NCBI GenBank assembly: GCA_003991915.1 | Contig: RQTK01000023.1 | Coordinates: forward strand, 573,131-637,130 | Source of the DNA: Elysia chlorotica | Lineage: Eukaryota > Mollusca > Gastropoda > Plakobranchidae | DNA: 64,000 nucleotides | Direction: 5' to 3' | Part shown: positions 47,358 to 64,000 of the stretch, in pieces | Layout of the letters: each line of letters begins with the position of its first letter | How positions within the stretch are numbered: the first letter of the stretch is position 1 | Notes under the pieces: generated by a model | Seen by the model: only the letters and a program-made list of their open reading frames with translations | Told to the model about the DNA's origin: nothing | Databases searched by the model: none | Translations under genes and position numbers: made by a program

Positions 47358-50005
47358 GGCGGGGGGTTGCTAAACTAGCAGATAACCGCGCTCGACTCCT
47401 TACTGTGTTAAAATTCTTATCTTATTTTTATTTCTCGCGCTCTTTGAATTTTGAATTTATATTGATTTTGTCATTAGGATTTTATAGAAGAGAAAAATGT
47501 CGGTTTTTAGCACGGAGCGAAGTAATAGCTATAGATTTGCTTGCTTTTTCTTCTTCAGCAGATGAACTCTCAAGAGGTTCGTGATCTGCTATTAGGCCTA
47601 CTGACTGATTCTGAAGATGACAACGAATTGACATACATTCCTAAGCCTGATTCTGATTCGAGCAGCGAAGATGAGTCTCCAAGAAAAAAGAAAGGATGTG
47701 TCAAGGTTAAAAAATAACACAGCTTCCTTCACCCACTCATCCAATAAAGAAGAAGAGAGCAAGAACTATTGAAGAGCGGAATAAAATAGATGTTGGATCG
47801 CATCCTGTGAAAAAAGGGTGCACCGATTTCTGCAAGCTGGAATGCAAAAAGACATTCAGCAATGAGGACAAAATAAAAATTAACAGAGAGTTTTGGTCGC
47901 TTCATCCTGAAAATAGACAATTTGTTTGGGATACCATAAAGCAAGAAGCAACCAAACACCATACCACCGACGATTCGTCTAGGCGTTTTAAAACATACCG
48001 CTACTTTTTGCGACGATCTATGGAATCTGCAGTTATGCGGATTCTCCACAGTGCACCTGTAGAGAGTACAAGTCCTGCTGCTGACAAGAGAGGGAGACAT
48101 GAGCAACATAACAAACTGGTCCATGATGACATTTCCCGTCACATTTTACAGTATAACCCAGCAGTGCATCACTACAGACGGGAGCACGCACCAAATCGCC
48201 TATACCTTCCTTCTGACATAACAATAACTGACATGCATGCTGACTTTTTCGAGAAGGGAAGCGAGTCTGTTTAGAGACATACCGTAAGGAAGTAGAGAGA
48301 TTGATTATCAGTTTTGCTGTGTTGGGCGCAGAGGAGTGCGAGACATGTAAAAGGCACTCGGAGCACATGGGTGATAGAGGCACTGCCGAGACCTGCGGTT
48401 GTGAGCTGTACCAACATCATTCAGAGCACATAAGGAGAAGGGACGAGGCCAGGGCTGCTTACAAAATGGATGCCGGAAGAACTCATGATGATCAAGAGAT
48501 CATAACATCCGTTGACCTACAAAAAGTAATGATGCTGCCCCGCCTGCCAGGAGTGAAGTCATTTGCCTTTCCTAAAAGAATCGTCGTCTTTAACGAGACA
48601 TTTGCAGGGCTTGGCACATCGTGTAACAACGTCGCGGTTGTGTGGAATGAATCTGTTTCCGGTAGAAACGCCGATGACATTTGCTCTGCGTATTGGAAAT
48701 TTTTCAAGGAGAGAGATGCAAAATCCTTCATCCTGTGGGGTGATAACTGCAGTGCCCAAAATAAGAATTGGACTTTTTTTTAGTTTCCTTGTCACAGCAG
48801 TTAACAGCCATGACATCTCGGCTAATGAAATCACCTTCAAGTATCTTGAAACAGGCCACACATTCATGGCTGCTGATTCGGTGCACCACAGCATAGAGAG
48901 GCAACTGAAGAAATGTGGAGATGTCAGAGATTTTCAAGAGTACGTTGATTCCCTGGAGAAAGCTTGATACAAAGTTATCAACATGGAAGCAACCAGTTTC
49001 AAGCTTTGGAAAGATCACTCAAACAGAGCAAATTTAAACAAAGGTGGCCATAAGCTCTCGAACATTACAGTCGTCCAGTTCAGAAGAGGGTCACGACTGG
49101 TTTTCTACAAGAAATCTCATGAAAGCAATACCCCTTCGTTACCGCTGATCAATTGGGAAACTTTATTTGTGTGTGCATTTTGTTTAACATTACAGATCTT
49201 TAATTGATTAAAGATGCTTGATTCTATAAAGTAGTCTAAACTATGTTATACAAATAATGAGTTACTGCCGATAATACTTTTTGTCCTTCATTATGTTCAG
49301 TTCCGTATATTGAGAAAATTTAGCTTTATAGTTAACACGTATTCTTTCGACAATGAAACAGCAAAATCTTATTATCATGTTTATTGGTTTGTTTGAAAAG
49401 AAATGCGTATGGGTTACCAATTGCTTACATCTGTTGACAATTTATGACGTAATTCTCATCAAAAGTAAACATGTTATTTTTTTGCTTACTATATTAAAAG
49501 AGTTCCTTCTTGTACATTCTCTAAAATTCACTTCAACTTTATTCAACATATCATATGTCTTGTTTTGTTTTCGTTCTCTTGTTTTAATTGGCTGTGTTAA
49601 TAAGTTTTGTCTGTTTTTCTTTTTGCTCCAAACAGGGCGTCATGAATGATTTAAGTTCCAAAGTGAGTTGAAAAAAAACATGGTCTAAACAAAGATCATT
49701 TTTGAAAATCGTCCTAAATTTCTTGAGTTAAGTCGTTTTTTCATAGGACGCATGTGACTATTCTATGAAAAAAATCAATGGCAGAGCGACGTATCTACAA
49801 TTAATTCATTTTTTGCCGAACATAAGTGAATAAGTTTAATTATATTTTGCATGTTGAAAAGTAAGTATTTACTCTGACATCATGCAAGATTAGGATTGAA
49901 TTCAAGCATAACTTTAGTGAGGCAGATGTTAAAAAGTTTTTCGCGATTTACTCAAAACCATAAATAGTGTAGATACGTCACTCTGCCTTGGGACGGCAGA
50001 ATTGT

Positions 50006-50480
50006 GGTACTTAGGCCTTAACAAAAACGGACGAGAACAAACTTGATTCATTCCATAGACGTCAACTCAGAAGAGTCTTGGGAATCCACTACCCAACGAA
50101 AATCGTTAAACACATCCCTCTACAAAAAATGTGCAGAGCCCACCCTTTCAATACAAATCCTTCAATCCCGGTGGAGACTTTTTGGACATATCCTGAAAAG
50201 AGATGCATCAATACCAGCTAATGCATCAATGTCATACTACTTTTTCGAGACACAAAAGAGAGGAAGGGGCAGACCAACAACAACGCTCCCGATAACCTTA
50301 AACAATGACCTTAAAAAGTTACAAGGCAAGAGTTTAAAACTCAGAACAGCAACAGATCTAGAAAAAAATACACACTAAAGCAGAAGATAGACAAGGATGG
50401 AAAACTTTTACCACAGAATTAATGAAAACAGCCGAAGCTGCGAGATTTGTTGACCACGCTGGCGAAAGGCTCTAAGTCAA
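50006..50480 (+). mobile_element. LINE ORF2 C-terminal fragment after the DNA transposon
   Basis: Frames give FHRRQLRRVLGIHYPTKIV, then after a shift SIQILQSRWRLFGHILKRDA and KRGRGRPTTTLPITLNNDLK. This RRQLR-x-LGI-x-YP ... RWRLFGHILR pattern is the end of some LINE ORF2 proteins. The RT core expected between this and 45969-46301 is absent. Confidence 0.65.
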
Positions 50481-51461
50481 GTAAGTCAAACCAAATAAGA
50501 TGATGCACTCAGTGACATCAGTGATTTAGATCTAGATTTTAGATACAGATTAGACATAGATGATTCATCAAACCATCCTTTCTAATGAGGCCACTGAGTT
50601 TTCTCCTCTCTGTGTTGGTCTGAAACCCATCCATTCAAAGGGGCGAGGATCTCGATTTCTAGCGACATTCATCACTGATCAATCAGTTATGTTTATACAA
50701 ACTGATACTTTCAATTATTTGGATTATAGTACATGTAGTTTCATCCGTGACTAGGTATGTTAGCCTAGAAACTAATTGATGTTGTGACCAGGCAGGCAGT
50801 TCTTTTCTTTTTTGTTTCTATAGGTATCTAGACCTAGCTAGATCTAGATTTCTAGATATTTATCATTCTCGTTGCTCATTGTTCATTATAGAACTTTACT
50901 GTGTCTTTCTTCATTTTATAAAGGATCTTTAGAAACTCGATGTGTGTGTGTGTGATCAGTATATATGATTCTTTTTTAAATCTATATCTATAGATTTTGG
51001 CTTTAGATTTCAGCGATAAATAAATCCAAAGATAAACTGTGGCTCTGATTTACAATTACAGAAACTTATTATTTCTTTTAGCCAAGTTCAAAGTGATGCA
51101 GCTTTACAATCAATGTTTTCAAGTACCGAGCAGACTGGTTGTGACTTTTTATAAATCTATAGCTTTGCTCCTAGAACAGATATTTCCATGCGGTTTGAAA
51201 TTCTAAATTGTACAAAAATAAAGCTACATATTTTACTCTTATACTTTCGTTGACTGATGAGTGAGAAAAAAGTTATAGAGTTTTAAAGGGGACATTCCTT
51301 GTTTTCACCCCAAAAAGGCGGATTTCTTGAAATAGACCTAATCTTCTTTTTCGTATTGCTTCTGTCCTAATGGATACATTTTATTAATTTTTGTCTTATC
51401 TGAAAGATATATAAAAACTCTTTCTTTCTCTCATTTACATCATGCCTTTATTTTTTGTAGA

Positions 51462-52553
51462 ATGTGGAGCAAATTTGGGTGGAAAAAACATTTTATAATC
51501 ATTTATAATTTATTATACTGGGAACAAGTGGCAGCAATACGCATCGACAGGGAATACACCGATTTTTCTGAAATCAAGAGAGATGTGAGACAAGGCTGTG
51601 TACTGTCCCCCGATCTTTTCAACATATATAGCGAGGTAATCCTACGCAACCGATCTTTTCAACCTATATAGCGAGGTAATCCTACGCAATATCACCGATA
51701 TGGAGGGCATCAAAGTGGGAGGCAGAAATATTACGAACTTGAGATATGCCGATGATACTGTTCTCATTGCCAGCTCTCAGGAAAACTTACAAGCCCTTCT
51801 TTCTGTCGTGACTTATGAAAGTGAAAGTATGGGTCTCCAACTCAACGCAAAGAAGACGGAATGCATGGTAGTAACTAATAAGAAAAAAGTCAACCCCCAA
51901 TGCGTTATCCAGTGCAAAAACACAAAAATCAAACAAATAGAAAACTTCAAATATCTCGGTTTTACAATTTCCTCAAATGCGAAATGTGATCAAGATATTC
52001 AAGAAAAGAATAGCAATGTCAAAAGAAGTCTTTACAAAAATGAGTACCATATTCAATAACAGGAATATTCAGTTTGGAACAAAAGTCAAAGTCCTCAGGG
52101 CATACGTGCTGTCCGTCTTGATGTACGGCAGCAAGTGCTGGACAATCAGCAAAAAAATGGAGAAACGTTTGCTGGCCATCGAAATGTGGTTTCTCCGAAG
52201 AATTTTTAGAATCTCATGGACAGAAAAGAAAACAAAACAANNAGTNATGNAAAACAAGAAGTCTTGCACCTGCACGGTACAGATAGGTCACTGTTGCAAA
52301 TGATAAGAAAGAGACAAATGGAATTTCTCGGCCATATAAATAGACACGACGGTCTGGAAAACTAATGCTGCACGGAAAAGTGGAAGGAAAACGTGCTAGA
52401 GGTCGACAACGACAGACTTTCATGGACAGTCTGTCTCGATTCACAAACGCATCGAACAAGAACCTGTCTAAGCTGGAAATATTCAGACGGACTGAAGACA
52501 GAGAGGCTTGGAAATCCCTGATCGTCGATGTCTGCGCCAGACCTGACACCTGA
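51462..52553 (+). mobile_element. RTE-like LINE reverse transcriptase, C-terminal half (broken)
   Basis: EIKRDVRQGCVLSPDLFNIY, GIKVGGRNITNLRYADDTVL (YADD catalytic motif), GLQLNAKKTECMVV, IENFKYLGFTIS, VLMYGSKCWTISKKMEKRLL and GKVEGKRARGRQRQTFMDSL follow in order. A 40-bp tandem duplication (51611-51690) and other shifts break the frame, and 52241-52250 contains four N. The EN and N-terminal RT parts are missing. Confidence 0.85.
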
Positions 52554-52571
52554 ATGAGTGACATGTCTTAC

Positions 52572-52686
52572 ATTATTGTAATTAGAATTGTCCATCTCTT
52601 TTCCGTAATACTTTTCAAAGTTGGCGGAATGGAGCTGTTTCTTTACTTCTGATCCTATCACAGTATGGTTGATGTGCAATGCGTTG
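52572..52686 (-). CDS. EF-hand gene, tentative next exon
   Basis: On the minus strand, acceptor TTACTGTAG|CAACGC and donor AATAAT|GTAAGA delimit an open stretch NALHINHTVIGSEVKKQLHS then ANFEKYYGKEMDNSNYNN. Entry phase 2 fits the exit of exon 52805-52893. An alternative acceptor (CTTCAG, exon to 52701) is in the same frame. No homology to confirm it. Confidence 0.35.
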
Positions 52687-52804
52687 CTACAGTAACGACA
52701 ACTGAAGCGCGCAGCATGTAAAATTCTTGTTTTTTTTATCTGTGTTTTATACATTTTGTGCAGACTAGTTATGAAAGCTGTGAATAAAAAAGTTTCCAAC
52801 TCAC

Positions 52805-63866
<11,062 letters not shown>

Positions 63867-64000
63867 CTGTGGAGTCACGTGACGGTACAGGGATCCGGGG
63901 GTGGATAAGTAACTATGTAAGTGAAAAGTACTACTAGTAGTAGATCTGGAATTGTTTAGATATTTTTCCACACTGGTAGTGGTAGGCTTTTAATGAAAAC

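Larger units (their letters stand above)
46735..49207 (+). pseudogene. Transposase-like gene of the 46302-50005 element (broken)
   Basis: Exon 1 is 12 nt (46735-46746, MAKR) with donor GTGAGT; exon 2 starts at 47559 after TTCTTCTTCAG and continues QMNSQEVRDLLLGLLTDSED, then acidic SDSSSEDESPRKKK. The frame breaks near 47710 (A-run), near 48253 and near 48775 (T-run), and has an in-frame TGA at 48965-48967. Pieces in order: KGCTDFCKLECKKTFSNEDK; CETCKRHSEHMGDRGTAETC (Cys/His-rich); FILWGDNCSAQNKNWTFF; KYLETGHTFMAADSVHHSIE; FRRGSRLVFYKKSHES. The D-N-C-x2-Q-N-K-N and G-H-T-x-M-x2-D-x2-H pair recurs in uncharacterised repeat-encoded proteins of invertebrates; I infer an RNase-H-fold transposase. 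Family not named with confidence. Confidence 0.7.
46302..50005 (+). mobile_element. 3.7-kb DNA transposon with 35-bp terminal inverted repeats
   Basis: Left end 46302-46336 (begins ACAATTCTGCCGTCC) matches the inverse of 49971-50005 at 33 of 35 positions. The motif GGCAGAGCGACGTATCT or close variants recurs at 46321, 46408, 46491, 46519, inverted at 46541-46556, at 49780 and inverted at 49971: a subterminal array likely to be transposase binding sites. Inside lies one broken transposase-like gene (46735-49207) and two SINE copies. No clear target-site duplication: GTAC or TACTT occurs on both sides but does not fit the ends exactly. Confidence 0.85.

Overview
The window is eukaryotic nuclear DNA. 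It has AT-rich introns, GT-AG splice sites, long trinucleotide and CT microsatellites, tRNA-derived SINEs and several clades of decayed LINEs. Gene content and repeat style suggest a lophotrochozoan, most likely a gastropod mollusc; this is inference, because no species-specific marker was identified. No operons, CRISPR arrays or prokaryotic features are present. One 760-base assembly gap (N) lies at 25741-26500. Three protein-coding genes can be built exon by exon with consistent splice phases. (1) Plus strand, 540-17456: the C-terminal ~336 residues of carnitine O-palmitoyltransferase 1 (CPT1), the mitochondrial outer-membrane enzyme controlling long-chain fatty-acid import. The exon just after the catalytic-histidine microexon exists in four versions of exactly 63 nt (2045, 4043, 6704, 8912), all with the same phase, which looks like a four-way mutually exclusive splicing cassette. 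(2) Plus strand, 26541-40383: ten exons (878 codons) of a protein that begins with the tail of a calponin-type CH domain and continues into a long region I do not recognise; its 5' exons are probably in or left of the gap. (3) Minus strand, 63866 down to at least 52805: eight exons, plus one tentative, of an EF-hand protein with a low-complexity N-terminal half, entering from beyond the right edge. In this gene a ~30-copy 21-bp minisatellite is built from its own 5' splice site, and tandem repeats also abut two of its 3' splice sites. Layout: 1-17456 CPT1; 17457-20130 probable CPT1 3'UTR; 20130-26540 intergenic or upstream, with a SINE, a CR1/L2-like LINE fragment and the gap; 26541-40383 CH-domain gene, with introns holding a SINE, a candidate DNA element (31004-34701) enclosing a minus-strand LINE, and a minus-strand jockey-like LINE; 41841-43224 a hierarchical tandem duplication; 43940-50480 a mobile-element complex (two tandem zinc-knuckle ORF1 copies, LINE ORF2 pieces, and a 3.7-kb DNA transposon with 35-bp terminal inverted repeats and a broken transposase-like gene); 51460-52553 an RTE-like reverse transcriptase; 52572-63866 the EF-hand gene with a Tx1/L1-like LINE and microsatellites in its introns; 62470-62738 a full-length SINE with target-site duplication. 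The three genes show no evident shared pathway. The mobile elements are mostly in introns or between genes and most are visibly broken.
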